64,000 nt of DNA from Candidatus Thiodubiliella sp. (GTDB taxonomy: Bacteria; Pseudomonadota; Gammaproteobacteria; PS1; Pseudothioglobaceae), in the NCBI GenBank assembly GCA_029237605.1, contig JAQRGB010000001.1, positions 1-64,000 of the forward strand, written 5' to 3'. Below, in pieces: positions 17,572 to 27,591 of this stretch. Numbering within the stretch: position 1 is the stretch's first letter; each line of letters begins with the position of its first letter. Made by a program: the position numbers and the translations under genes. The notes beneath the pieces are model-generated. The model was given only the letters and a program-made list of their open reading frames with translations, searched no databases and had not been told where the DNA came from.

Positions 17572-20083
17572 GTGCAATTAAAAACCTTTAAGAATAGGTA
17601 TCAAATTTTACAAACATTATTAGAAAAAAATTTCCTAACAAATCCTGATCTAGTAGTTAACTTAGTGCAAAAACGTAGTAATGAGATAGACGTTTTATTG
17701 TGTGATATTTGGCAAAGTTTTGAGATCAAAAAATCTTTATGTTTGGTAGCTGTAGGTGGTTACGGTCGTCGCGAACTACATTTATATTCTGATATTGATT
17801 TGTTAATTTTAATCCCTAATGGCACTCACGAGATACATAAACAAAGTATATCTGAGTTTCTAACTTTTTTATGGGATGTGGGATTAGAAGTAGGGCATGC
17901 AACACGAGATATAGCAGATTGTATGGCAAATATAGGTGATTTAAGTATAGTGACCAACTTGTTAGAGTCTAGATTTCTTCTTGGTCAAGAATCCTTATTT
18001 TTAAAAATTAAATCAATTATTAAAATTAGTGGTTGGTCTTCTCAGTCATTTTTTGTTGGCAAGAAAAAAGAACAACACAATCGTCATCTAAATTATTCTA
18101 ATACCACTTATAACTTAGAGCCAAACCTCAAGGAAAGCCCTGGTGGTTTACGTGATATTCAAACTGTGGCATGGGTAGCAAAATGGTATTTTGATGTTAG
18201 CCTTTTCTCTGATTTGATAAATAAAGGCTTTTTAACTCAAAGTGAATATGATTTATTAGTGCAATCTCAATCATTTTTATGGAAAATGCGCTTTGCTTTA
18301 CATGTTATTGCCAAACGTAGAGAAGACAGGGTATCTTTCCAATATCAGCAAGAAGTAGCTAACATATTAGGGTACCAGAATGGTGAACGTATTGCGGTTG
18401 AGCAGCTTATGCGTGATTACTATCAAACGACGACTAAAGTGGCGAGATTAAACGATATCTTATTGCAGTTATTTGAACAGAGTGTATTACATGTGCAAAA
18501 TTTAAATACGCGTTTTGCTATTAGCCATGGCTATATTTGTATGACTAATGATACTGTTTTTACTAGAAAACCATCAGCATTTATTGAGATATTCTTACTG
18601 GTTGCCAAGCATAATTATGTACGTGGGATTGGTGCAGAAACACTCAGACATATGCAAAAAAATCTTGATTTAATTCATGATAATTATTACAAAAAACGTC
18701 AAAATAATTATTTATTTATTGAGTTATTACAACAAAAAAAGGTGTTAATAAGGCGCTTAAATTAATGAACCGTTATGGTGTGCTAGAACGTTATATACCC
18801 GCTTTTGGCAAGATAACAGGGTTAATGCAATATGATTTACTTCATGCTTATACAGTGGATCAGCATACTTTATTTGTGATTCGTAATCTTAGGCGTTTCT
18901 TTGTAAATGATTTTTCTAAAGAGTTTGAGCTTTGTAGTGAAATTGCACAAAGTATTATCAAGCCTGAATTATTATTATTAGCAGGGTTGTTTCATGATAT
19001 TGCAAAAGGAAGAGGGGGCAATCATGCGGTTTTAGGCGCACAAATAGTACGTAATTTTTTGAAATATCATAAATTTAAAACATATGACATTGACCTGGTA
19101 TCAGGTTTAGTAGAGCATCATTTATTGATGTCACGGATCGCACAGAAACAAGATCTTGAAGACCTTAGCGTGATTAATCAATTTGCCGAAATGGTGCAAT
19201 CTGTGCATTTTTTGGAACTTTTATACTTACTAACTATTGCCGATATTCGTGCTACAAAAGAGAATTTGTGGAATGAATGGAAAGATTCACTGTTGAAAAA
19301 ATTGTTTTACAAGACTAAAGAGCAATTGCAAAACTATGTTAACCCTCTTAGTCTTGATAAGAAAGTTAAGGTAGCTAAAGAAATATTAGCAGTCGCTATA
19401 AATCAGCATGGGTTAGATGTTGTGCAAACTGATAAGATACTATTCACAATGCCAAAAGATTATTTTTTGCGCTATCAAGTTGAAGATATTTTGTGGCATT
19501 TACAACTATTTAGTAAAGAAAGTGATAAAACAATTAGAGTTGCGCAACGTTTATCAAGATGCGGTGTAGTGGATATTTTTGTGTATGGTAATGACTATAA
19601 AGGCCTATTTTTTAAGCTAGTTAATATTATTGAGAAATTGAATTTAGATATTGTTGATGCAAAAATATTAACTAGTAAAGATAATAAGGCTTATAATACA
19701 ATTAGCGTTTTACAAGATGAAAAATTAGAGCAGATTAATATTAGCCAAACTATAGAATACGAGTTGTCACAAACTCCTGTTATAGTGAGAAAAATTAGTG
19801 ATAAATATGTACACAAATATTTTAATCATACAATACACATTGCATTTTCGTATAATGACAAATGGAATCTCACTCAGCTTGAAGTAAATGTTATTGATAG
19901 ACAAGGGGTGTTGTCGAATATTGCATATATCTTTTACCAGCTGAATATTTGTTTAGTGAATGCACGAATTTCAACTATGGGTGAACGCGTAGAAGATGTT
20001 TTTTTATTAGTGATACTAATAATCAACCATTAAATAAGGTAGAACAAAAGCAATTAAGACGGTGTTTACAAGAAAAATTATAA
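17572..20083 (+). CDS. glnD: PII uridylyltransferase GlnD, two homopolymer frameshifts
   Basis: Modifies PII proteins according to glutamine level. It starts at GTG 17572. The nucleotidyltransferase motif GGYGRRELHLYSDIDL is near residue 62, the HD domain LLLAGLFHDIAKGRGGNH near 470, and ACT-domain sequence is at the C-terminus. The frame breaks at an A7 run (18734-18740): with A8 it reads QQKKGVNKALKLMNRYG, matching GlnD. It breaks again at a T7 run near 19999-20005: with T8 it reads FFISDTNNQPLN and ends at 20083. As given it appears as 397-aa and 422-aa pieces. Corrected length, about 837 aa, fits the family. Confidence 0.92.
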
Positions 20084-20187
20084 AAATAACGCTGCCAAAC
20101 TCCAAATAGGCGATATAATGCCTTACAGATTTTAGCTTTTCTAGTAATAAAACACCCCTCAACTTAAGTAATAATATAAATTAATAT

Positions 20188-20514
20188 ATGAGCAATAAAA
20201 TTAAATTAGTAACAGATGATTCCTTTGAATCAGATGTAGTTAATTCATCGCAACCAGTTTTAGTAGATTTCTGGGCACCTTGGTGTGGTCCTTGTAAGGC
20301 GTTAGCACCAGTGCTTGATGAAATTGCTAGTGAGTACGCTGGTAAGGTTACTATTGCTAAAGTAAATATTGACGAAAACGATCAGTCGCCACAAAAATAT
20401 GGCGTTCGCGGCATTCCAACAATGTTGATATTTAAAGATGGTGAGGTTGTTGCTACTAAAATTGGTGCATTACAAAAAGTAGAATTAAGTGCATTTATTG
20501 AATTGAATACTTAG
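20188..20514 (+). CDS. trxA: Thioredoxin 1
   Basis: 108-aa dithiol oxidoreductase with the active site WAPWCGPCK near residues 28-36, the cis-Pro loop GIPTMLIFK, and the expected fold length. It is followed by rho, the trxA-rho order conserved across gammaproteobacteria. The frame is intact. Confidence 0.97.
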   Translation: MSNKIKLVTDDSFESDVVNSSQPVLVDFWAPWCGPCKALAPVLDEIASEYAGKVTIAKVNIDENDQSPQKYGVRGIPTMLIFKDGEVVATKIGALQKVELSAFIELNT

Positions 20515-20555
20515 AGAATACTAACTTTTTATTAATTTATTTTCTTTAATCTAAA

Positions 20556-20581
20556 TCAATAAAATTTATCAATTTTATTGA
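20556..20581 (+). terminator. AT-rich hairpin between trxA and rho
   Basis: A perfect 11-bp inverted repeat TCAATAAAATT / AATTTTATTGA with a 4-nt loop TATC. The stem is nearly GC-free and no long T tract follows, so it could be a weak terminator or part of a rho leader. Rho genes are commonly autoregulated by attenuation in their leader. Confidence 0.35.
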
Positions 20582-20685
20582 TAAAAAATTATTAAGCTTT
20601 TTATAAGCTAATTTTTCAATTGTCACTAACACGAGTTGATCTGATTAGTGTTAATCTTTTTATAATATAACTTACCTTTAAAAAT

Positions 20686-21948
20686 ATGAAATTATCCGAA
20701 TTAAAACGTTTATCAGCTACTGAATTATTAGAATTAGCGCAATCTCTTGGTATTGAGAATATTGTTCGTGCAAAAAAACAAACTCTTATTTTTTCAATTT
20801 TAAAACATAAAGCTGCTAATGAAGAAGAAGTGTTGGGAGACGGTATATTGGATATCTTGCAAGATGGTTATGGCTTTTTAAGGTCATCAGATGACTCCTA
20901 TGTTTCAGGTCCAGATGATATTTATGTTTCGCCTAATCAAATTCGCCGTTTTAATTTATCAACAGGTGATTTAGTGACTGGTAAGATTCGTGCACCTAAA
21001 AAAGGTGAAAAATATTTTGCTTTGATAAAAGTTTTTGAAGTGAATGGCGAGAATCCAGATAATGTTAGAAATAGAGTTCCTTTTGCTTCATTAACGCCAT
21101 TGCACCCAAATGAGCGTATTGGATTAGAGATTGGCAATGGTGGAACTGAAGATATTACTGCTAGAGTTATTGACCTTGTTGCGCCTTTTGGTAAAGGACA
21201 GAGGGGTTTATTAGTTGCACCACCTAAGGCAGGAAAAACTATGATTATGCAAAATATTGCATCTTCTATTTCTCGCAATCATACGGAGTGTGAGCTGATA
21301 GTATTATTAATAGATGAGCGCCCTGAGGAAGTAACAGAAATGGAGCGCACAGTACGTGGTGAAGTAGTTGCTTCAACTTTTGATGAATCAGCCAAGCGTC
21401 ATGTTCAAGTGGCTGAAATCGTTATTGAAAAAGCTAAACGTCGTGCAGAGCAGGGCAAAGATGTGGTAATTTTATTAGACTCAATCACTAGATTAGCGCG
21501 TGCTTATAATACCATTGCACCATCTTCAGGTAAGGTATTAACAGGTGGTGTTGATGCTAATGCTTTACAACGACCTAAGCGTTTTTTTGGTGCAGCAAGA
21601 AATATTGAAAACGGCGGCAGCATAACTATTATTGCCACTGCTTTGATTGATACTGGCTCAAAAATGGATGAAGTTATTTATCAGGAATTCAAAGGCACAG
21701 GTAACATGGAATTGCACTTAGAACGTCGTTTGAGTGAAAAACGTATATTCCCAGCAATTAATATTAATGCCTCAGGTACGCGTCGTGAAGAATTGATTAT
21801 TGATCAAAAAGAGTTGCAAAAAATGTGGATTTTACGCAAGATTTTGCATCCAATGGACACTGTAGAAGCAGCAGAATTCTTAATTGACCGTTTAAGATTA
21901 AGTAAAACTAATGATGAATTTTTCTCATCTATGTCACAAAAAAATAAA
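20686..21948 (+). CDS. rho: Transcription termination factor Rho
   Basis: RNA-dependent ATPase and helicase that ends transcription. It carries the N-terminal helix bundle, the cold-shock-like RNA-binding domain ([15 protein letters not shown] near residue 62), Walker A APPKAGKT near 179, Walker [17 protein letters not shown], and the Q/R loops to [15 protein letters not shown] at about residue 416. That is where E. coli Rho ends (419 aa). Here the frame runs on into LptF without a stop. An A7 run at 21938-21944 would give an immediate TAA if it were A8 (SQKK-stop, 420 aa), so I end rho here. Confidence 0.93.
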
Positions 21949-21966
21949 AAAATTATATTTAAAGGT

Positions 21967-23088
21967 ATGAAGCTATCTAATGACTTTAAGCAAGCTTATT
22001 ATTTAACTGATACCATTCTAGCGAAATACTTGATGCGTAGTATATGGACGTTGATGGGTGCTATTTTTCTAGTTATTAGCTTGGTGGTATTTGGTAATCA
22101 GGTGGTGCTAATGATTAAAAAAAGCATAAAGTATGGTATTTATACAACAGACTTACTGCCATTGATTAGCTTTAATATGATTAGAGATGTTCCTTTAATC
22201 TTATCTCTATCGTTATTTTTAGCTATCATTTTAACAGTCGGTAAGTTCTATAAAAATTCAGAAGCAATTGTAATGAACTCAATTGGCCTAGGTGATAAGC
22301 ACTTTATGGTATTTATACAACCTATTGTTTTATCTGTGTCTGTTTTCATTTTACTTTTAACAACACTTGTAGTGCCTTGGGCTCAAATACAAAAAAATAT
22401 TATTATGAAATACAGTGACAATGCTTTAGAATTTACACTTATTAAACAAAGAGAATTTCAAGAATTTAAAAACGGTGATATTGTTTTTTATGCATCTAAG
22501 GTAAGAGGTGTTGATGGCAATATACAGCAACAGATGGAAGGGGTATTTATTTATACATTGGTAAATGGTGAGCCTATTATTACCTTGTCTAAACAGGCGC
22601 AAAAATATACAGATCCTAAAACCCATAATGTTTATTTGCACTTACAAAATGGTATGCGTTATCACGGTTTTCTAGGTGAAGCTAATAAAAAAGTCTTGGA
22701 TTTTGATTCGTATGATTTACAGATTGTTGATGGAGAGAATTACTCTAACGTAGGTTATATCAAAGAAGAATCTAAAGGGATGATTGATTTGTTTTATTCC
22801 TATAACCCCAAGGATGTCGCTGAGTTACAGTGGCGTTTATCACAACCACTTAGTATCCTTATCTTGTCATTTTTAGGTATTTTGCTAGGCAAAACCTCCC
22901 ATAGAGGTGGGAAAAATTTAGGGGTGTTGTTTGGTGTAGCAATTTTTGCTATTTATAATAACACCTTACTTATTGCACGTTCGTCTGTAGAGAGCGGCGG
23001 GGCTTTTGCATTTATAGGGATGTGGTGGGTGCATTTACTGATTCTTGTTTTTACCTTATTACTGTATATTTATCGACATAAAAATTAA
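21967..23088 (+). CDS. lptF: LPS export permease LptF
   Basis: Inner-membrane permease of the LptB2FG lipopolysaccharide transporter. From ATG 21967 (MKLSNDF) it shows the LptF/LptG layout: two N-terminal helices including [19 protein letters not shown] and [22 protein letters not shown], a periplasmic beta-jellyroll region (about 140-270), and C-terminal helices [19 protein letters not shown] to [14 protein letters not shown]. In the sequence as given it is fused in frame to Rho, giving one 800-codon frame. The expected lptG neighbour is not seen; queF follows instead. Confidence 0.85.
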   Translation: MKLSNDFKQAYYLTDTILAKYLMRSIWTLMGAIFLVISLVVFGNQVVLMIKKSIKYGIYTTDLLPLISFNMIRDVPLILSLSLFLAIILTVGKFYKNSEAIVMNSIGLGDKHFMVFIQPIVLSVSVFILLLTTLVVPWAQIQKNIIMKYSDNALEFTLIKQREFQEFKNGDIVFYASKVRGVDGNIQQQMEGVFIYTLVNGEPIITLSKQAQKYTDPKTHNVYLHLQNGMRYHGFLGEANKKVLDFDSYDLQIVDGENYSNVGYIKEESKGMIDLFYSYNPKDVAELQWRLSQPLSILILSFLGILLGKTSHRGGKNLGVLFGVAIFAIYNNTLLIARSSVESGGAFAFIGMWWVHLLILVFTLLLYIYRHKN

Positions 23089-23346
23089 CAATAACAATGA
23101 ATTTATTATTAGAGAAGGTAAAATGACTTTACATTTCTTTTTTTTAAAAGAAATAAAAAATGCTTACAATAATTTGTACAACTTATGAAATATATAACAA
23201 TGAATTTTCAGTGCTATACATCGGTTATTTAGAATGATTTATAAAAAACTTATAAAATATCTGACTGCTCTTTTTTATTTTATAATAGACAATGCATTAT
23301 TTTCTACATTTTTTAAATTACACTTAGATCATTGGAGGTATTCTTA

Positions 23347-23742
23347 ATGTCACTCCAACTAAGTAAAACTTTGGAAGTTTTTGACAATCCAAACACTGAG
23401 CGTGATTATATTATTCAAATAAATATGCCGGAGTTCACTTGCCTTTGTCCAAAAACAGGGCAACCTGATTTTGCAACATTGAGCTTGGAATATATTGCAG
23501 ACAAGAGCTGTGTTGAATTAAAATCTTTAAAAATGTATATTTGGTCATTTCGCGATAAAGGTGCTTTTCATGAAGCAGTAACTAATCAAATTTTACAACA
23601 TTTAGTGGCAGTAACTAATCCACGTTTTATGCGTATTAAGGCAATTTTTAATGTGCGTGGCGGTATTTATACAACCATTATTGCTGAGCATCAACAACCA
23701 GGTTGGAAGCCTAAACCTACCATTGATCTCAAACATATTTAA
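23347..23742 (+). CDS. queF: NADPH-dependent preQ0 reductase QueF (short type)
   Basis: Reduces 7-cyano-7-deazaguanine to preQ1 in queuosine tRNA modification. The 131-aa unimodular form has catalytic Cys in [14 protein letters not shown] near residue 32 and the [14 protein letters not shown] motif near 59, with NPRFMRIKA and GGIYTT later. I chose ATG 23347 because TTGGAGG at 23332 is its ribosome binding site, although that frame is also open. It overlaps no gene; pcnB begins 7 nt later. Confidence 0.95.
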   Translation: MSLQLSKTLEVFDNPNTERDYIIQINMPEFTCLCPKTGQPDFATLSLEYIADKSCVELKSLKMYIWSFRDKGAFHEAVTNQILQHLVAVTNPRFMRIKAIFNVRGGIYTTIIAEHQQPGWKPKPTIDLKHI

Positions 23743-23749
23743 AAAGGTT

Positions 23750-24934
23750 TTGCAAATCACAAGAGACTGCAAGGTAGAGCCTATTCGTCAGTCGGTTCAA
23801 TTTTCCAATAAACTCTTGGATAAAAATGCGCTTAGAGTTGTTGACATTATTTACAAAGCTGGTTTTGAAGTTTACTTAGTTGGTGGTTGTGTAAGGGATT
23901 TGCTGCTAGATTTGAAGCCTAAAGATTTTGATGTGGTAACCAATGCTAGTCCTGAGCAAGTACACAAATTATTTAAACGTTCGCGTATGATTGGGCGGCG
24001 TTTTCGTTTGGTGCATGTGATGTTTGGTGCACGTGATTTTATTGAAGTTGCTACTTTTCGTTCTGGTAAAGTGCAAACTGCTAAAAATGGCGTTATTATG
24101 CGTGATAATTGTTACGGAAAGTTAGAAGAAGATGCGGTGCGTAGAGATTTTAACATCAATGCCTTGTACTACGATGTGCATAAGCAAGAAGTAATTGATT
24201 ATGTTGGCGGTTTAAAAGATATTGAAGTGAGTGAAATAAATATGATTGGTGAGGCTAAGGCACGTTTTAAAGAAGATCCTGTACGCATGATTCGCGCTAT
24301 TCGATTTAGTGAGAAGCTAAACGCAGAACTTAGTTGTGAAATTCAAGGTTGTATTATTAAGCAAGCATCATTGCTTAAGAATATTTCGTCAGCACGTCTG
24401 TATGAAGAATGTATTAAATTATTTCAAAATGAATACTCACTCCAGGTATATGAACAATTAGAAAATTATGGGTTGTTAAAATATTTATTTAAACAAACAC
24501 ACAAGAATGCTTTTATTAAGAAGGCATGTATTAATACTTCTCAGCGTATTAAACAAAATAAGCCAGTCACGCCAGCTTTTTTGTTCGCTGTATTTTTATG
24601 GCAGGCACAAAATAATCGTTTTGTTCATATTAAGAAAAAGCAACATTCTTTCCATTTGGCAATGATGCAGGCCTGCGATGAGGTGATTATCCAACAGATT
24701 AAACAAGTATCACTACCAAAATATTTAACGACTAGAATTAAAGATATTTGGATGATGCAACCAAAACTGGAAAAGATGTATCCTAAAAAAATAGAGTTTT
24801 TATTGAATCATCCACGATTTAGGATGGGTTATGATTTTCTAGTGTTGCGTAGTAAAAGTATTAATCCAGAATTAAAAGAAGAAGTTGACTTTTGGACAAA
24901 GGCACAAGAAAATGCTTTATGTAATCATGAATAA
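23750..24934 (+). CDS. pcnB: Poly(A) polymerase I
   Basis: Adds 3' poly(A) to RNA and targets it for decay; the same superfamily as CCA-adding enzymes. The nucleotidyltransferase motif LVGGCVRDLLLDLKPKDFDVV lies near residue 44, GRRFRLVHVMFG near 79 and RRDFNINALYYD near 133, the PcnB signatures. Start TTG 23750 (MQITRDCKVEPIR) follows AAAAGG and gives 394 aa. The frame upstream overlaps queF and lacks homology. E. coli PcnB is longer, mainly by a basic C-terminal tail that is missing here. Confidence 0.88.
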   Translation: MQITRDCKVEPIRQSVQFSNKLLDKNALRVVDIIYKAGFEVYLVGGCVRDLLLDLKPKDFDVVTNASPEQVHKLFKRSRMIGRRFRLVHVMFGARDFIEVATFRSGKVQTAKNGVIMRDNCYGKLEEDAVRRDFNINALYYDVHKQEVIDYVGGLKDIEVSEINMIGEAKARFKEDPVRMIRAIRFSEKLNAELSCEIQGCIIKQASLLKNISSARLYEECIKLFQNEYSLQVYEQLENYGLLKYLFKQTHKNAFIKKACINTSQRIKQNKPVTPAFLFAVFLWQAQNNRFVHIKKKQHSFHLAMMQACDEVIIQQIKQVSLPKYLTTRIKDIWMMQPKLEKMYPKKIEFLLNHPRFRMGYDFLVLRSKSINPELKEEVDFWTKAQENALCNHE

Positions 24935-25579
24935 TTATTAAAGGCATTACATTGTATCAATTTATATTTTTTAAAAAACTGATACATTGTATAGCTTAAC
25001 CCATAACAGCTCTTATGGATAGGTAATGGAGTGTTAGAAGATGTTTCTCGTCAAATATCAGAATATAGCAGTTCCAAACCAATGTTTTTAGCTGACATGA
25101 ATTAACTAATTTGGTGTTACTAAAAATGAAGAAATATAATAAAGGACGTATTATTTATTTTGGGCTTTGTGTTTATATAATTTTGTGGGTCTTATAATGC
25201 ATCTAAATTTGTCATTAAAGTTTTTAGTAAGTACTAATTGTCAAATATACAAGCGCAGTTGTACTTAATTCATCCTAGTCTGAATAAAATTGAATTTAGA
25301 GACTAATACTTATAAATCTTTTAATAATCATATAGATATACATAATAGTGATCATCAAGTAAATTACCATAAGATGATTGCAATAAAAAGAATTATCAAA
25401 TTTCAATTTAGATGCGTAAGCGGTGTTAAAATATTGCCTAAATGTTTGGTGTAAACCAAGCAAAAAATCCATTATAGTGTAACGTTTTCAACAAAATTAT
25501 TTGTGGTATTGATTAGACTATTAGCAACTTTGTTAATAGATAAAATGTTAAATAAAGCTGGTGGTGATGAGGAAAGATA
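24935..25579. other. Long AT-rich stretch without a recognisable gene
   Basis: About 645 nt between pcnB and xseB. An imperfect inverted repeat (CATTGTATCAATTT ... AAACTGATACATTG) lies near 24950-24990 and may end pcnB transcription. A short frame from about 25030 reads GVLEDVSRQISEYSSSKP then stops; it was not recognised. The rest has stops in all frames. It is probably a decayed gene region. Confidence 0.4.
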
Positions 25580-25798
25580 ATGACAATAAAATTTGATTTC
25601 AATAAAGGCTTAAGCGAACTTGAAGATATTGTCAAGGCTATGGAGTCAGGTGATTTAAGTTTAGAAGATTCTTTAAAGTATTTTGAGAAGGGTGTAACGT
25701 TAACACGTAGATGTAAAACAGCGCTAAGCAAAGCGGAACAAAAAATTGCACTACTGAGCGCTGATGATGGTTATAAATCTGAGCAGCCACTTGAATAA
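25580..25798 (+). CDS. xseB: Exodeoxyribonuclease VII small subunit
   Basis: 72-aa helical subunit of the ssDNA exonuclease XseAB. It has the family core FNKGLSELEDIVKAMESGDL and LEDSLKYFEKG then CKTALSKAEQKI, at the usual length. AGGAAAG precedes the start. It overlaps or abuts ispA, the conserved xseB-ispA order. xseA is not in the window. Confidence 0.94.
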   Translation: MTIKFDFNKGLSELEDIVKAMESGDLSLEDSLKYFEKGVTLTRRCKTALSKAEQKIALLSADDGYKSEQPLE

Positions 25799-26651
25799 TA
25801 GCTTCATGGATTATGCCAAGCGCGTTGATCAACACCTAGATAAAATTTTATCTAATAAAGACAGCCTAACTAAGATAATGCGTTATAGTGTTTTATCAGG
25901 TGGTAAACGCTTTAGGCCGACTTTAATTTATACTGTGGCGCAAACTTTTGACACTAATCTTGATTTGGCCGATGCTAGTGCTTGTGCTATAGAGCTAATT
26001 CATGCCTATTCTTTAATTCACGATGATTTGCCAGCTATGGATGACGATGATATTCGCCACAATCAACCTGCTTGTCATAAGCAATTTGGCGAAGCACAGG
26101 CTATTTTGGCAGGTGATGGCTTACAAGCCTTGGCTTTTGAGGTTTTATCAAGTGATATGCAGTTATCAGCTCAAATAAGGATTAAAGCTATACAAGTGCT
26201 TACTCATGCTTCTTTTGAGATGGCACAGGGGCAGTCAATTGATTTAGGTATAGCATCAAAAATAGTTGACGCTGATACTTTAAAAGATATGCATCAGAAG
26301 AAAACTGGTTCTTTACTGAGTTGCGCAGTCAAACTTGGTGCCTTAGTGTCTGATTCTTGCAGTGAACAAGATATACATATACTAGAAAATTTTGCTAAGA
26401 ATATTGGTTTAGCATATCAAATTCAAGACGATGTACTAGATGTGTTAACACCTGAAGAGGTATTAGGTAAAAAACAAAACTCTGATGCTAATAAGAACAA
26501 GCCAACTTACCCAGTTTTGTTCGGTTTAGAGCGTTCAAAATATGAATTTAAACGTTTGTATCAGCAAGCACTGAGTGGTTTAGATGCATTGAGCGTGGAT
26601 GTAGCACAATTAAAAGCGTTAACTTTAAAATTACAAGATAGAAAATTTTAA
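25764..26651 (+). CDS. ispA: Farnesyl diphosphate synthase
   Basis: Condenses IPP with DMAPP and GPP to farnesyl diphosphate for quinone and cell-wall lipid carriers. It shows SGGKRFRP near residue 45, the first Asp-rich motif DDLPAMDDDD, KTGSLLSCAVKLGAL in the middle, and the second Asp-rich motif QDDVLDVL. The start is uncertain: ATG 25764 gives a 35-nt overlap with xseB, while ATG 25806 gives a shorter N-terminus with no clear ribosome binding site. The C-terminus LKALTLKLQDRKF is about complete. An adapter lies 14 nt downstream. Confidence 0.93.
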   Translation: MMVINLSSHLNNSFMDYAKRVDQHLDKILSNKDSLTKIMRYSVLSGGKRFRPTLIYTVAQTFDTNLDLADASACAIELIHAYSLIHDDLPAMDDDDIRHNQPACHKQFGEAQAILAGDGLQALAFEVLSSDMQLSAQIRIKAIQVLTHASFEMAQGQSIDLGIASKIVDADTLKDMHQKKTGSLLSCAVKLGALVSDSCSEQDIHILENFAKNIGLAYQIQDDVLDVLTPEEVLGKKQNSDANKNKPTYPVLFGLERSKYEFKRLYQQALSGLDALSVDVAQLKALTLKLQDRKF

Positions 26652-26664
26652 AATTGTAGAGAGT

Positions 26665-26706
26665 CAACTCCTTGGCTCACAGAACGACATGGCTACGATC
26701 CGACTT
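26665..26706 (-). other. Sequencing-adapter remnant (full adapter 2) between ispA and fabH
   Basis: All 42 nt of adapter 2 in reverse orientation at the convergent ispA/fabH junction. The last part of fabH is missing on its right side, so native sequence has been lost here and the ispA-fabH adjacency is not proven. Confidence 0.95.
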
Positions 26707-27591
26707 ATTTTGCCCTTTTTGAATACGCCCATCACGTACTGCAGTATCAAGTGCCAATGGAATTGAAGCAGCAGAAGTATTGCCATGTTTTTCTAATGTA
26801 ACCACAACCTTTTCCATTGGCACTTTAATACGCTTGGCGACTGCTGAAATGATACGAATATTAGCTTGATGTGGTACCATCCAATCAAGATCAACAGAAT
26901 CTATATTACAGGCTTTTAGCGTATCTTCTGCTAAAGAAGACAGGTGGTTAACTGCAATCTTAAAGACTTCGTTGCCTGCCATTTCAATAAAACCTGTTTC
27001 GTTGATAGTGTTATTGCTAACTTGTAAAGAAGATAGGTGACTGCCATCACTAAATAGTTTTGAATGCAATATACCAGTTTCTTCACTACCAGTAAGAACT
27101 ACAGCACCAGCACCATCACCAAATAAAACAGCGGTAGAGCGATCTTTCCAGTCAACAATACGAGATAAAGTTTCGCTACCAACGACCAATATTTTGTTTG
27201 CTGCCCCTGTTTTAATATATTGCTCAGCAGTTGTTAAAGCAAAAACAAAACCCGCACAAACTGATTGTAAATCAAAAGCAGGACAGTTAGCACCAATAGC
27301 TTTTTGCAATATAGTGGCTGTTGCTGGAAAAATTTTGTCAGGAGTTGTGGTCGCTAAAATAATTAAATCTAATTCTGTAGCGTTAATGTCTGCCATTTTT
27401 AATGCATTATTAGCCGCAATAACGCCTAAATCACAAGTTGATTCATTGGTAACAATATGCCTTTCTTTGATACCTGTTCGTGAGGTAATCCATTCATCAG
27501 AAGTATCAACAGTTTTAGACAAGTCATCGTTAGTGATAATTTTTGGCGGTAAATAAGACCCCGTGCCAATAATTCTTGCAAATTTATTCAT
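26707..27591 (-). CDS. fabH: 3-oxoacyl-ACP synthase III, C-terminus lost to an adapter
   Basis: Starts fatty-acid synthesis by condensing acetyl-CoA with malonyl-ACP. It has the catalytic Cys in SVCAGFVFAL near residue 113, His in MVPHQANIR and Asn in KHGNTSAASIP. The N-terminus MNKFARIIGTGSYLPPK fits the family. After GRIQKGQ the frame enters the adapter; families continue about 20 more residues ending in a WGAALI-type motif. It overlaps plsX by 4 nt and belongs to the yceD-rpmF-plsX-fabH operon. Confidence 0.93.

Noticed and set aside
20686-23088. A genuine bifunctional Rho-LptF protein
   Set aside because: Rho reaches its normal length at an A7 run where one extra A gives a stop, and many other runs here lack one base. 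Kept as a finding to check, not as a feature.
23133-23154. Terminator hairpin after lptF (ATTTCTTTT / AAAAGAAAT)
   Set aside because: It contains only two G-C pairs, a T tract in the loop region and no T tract after the stem on the plus strand; too weak to call.
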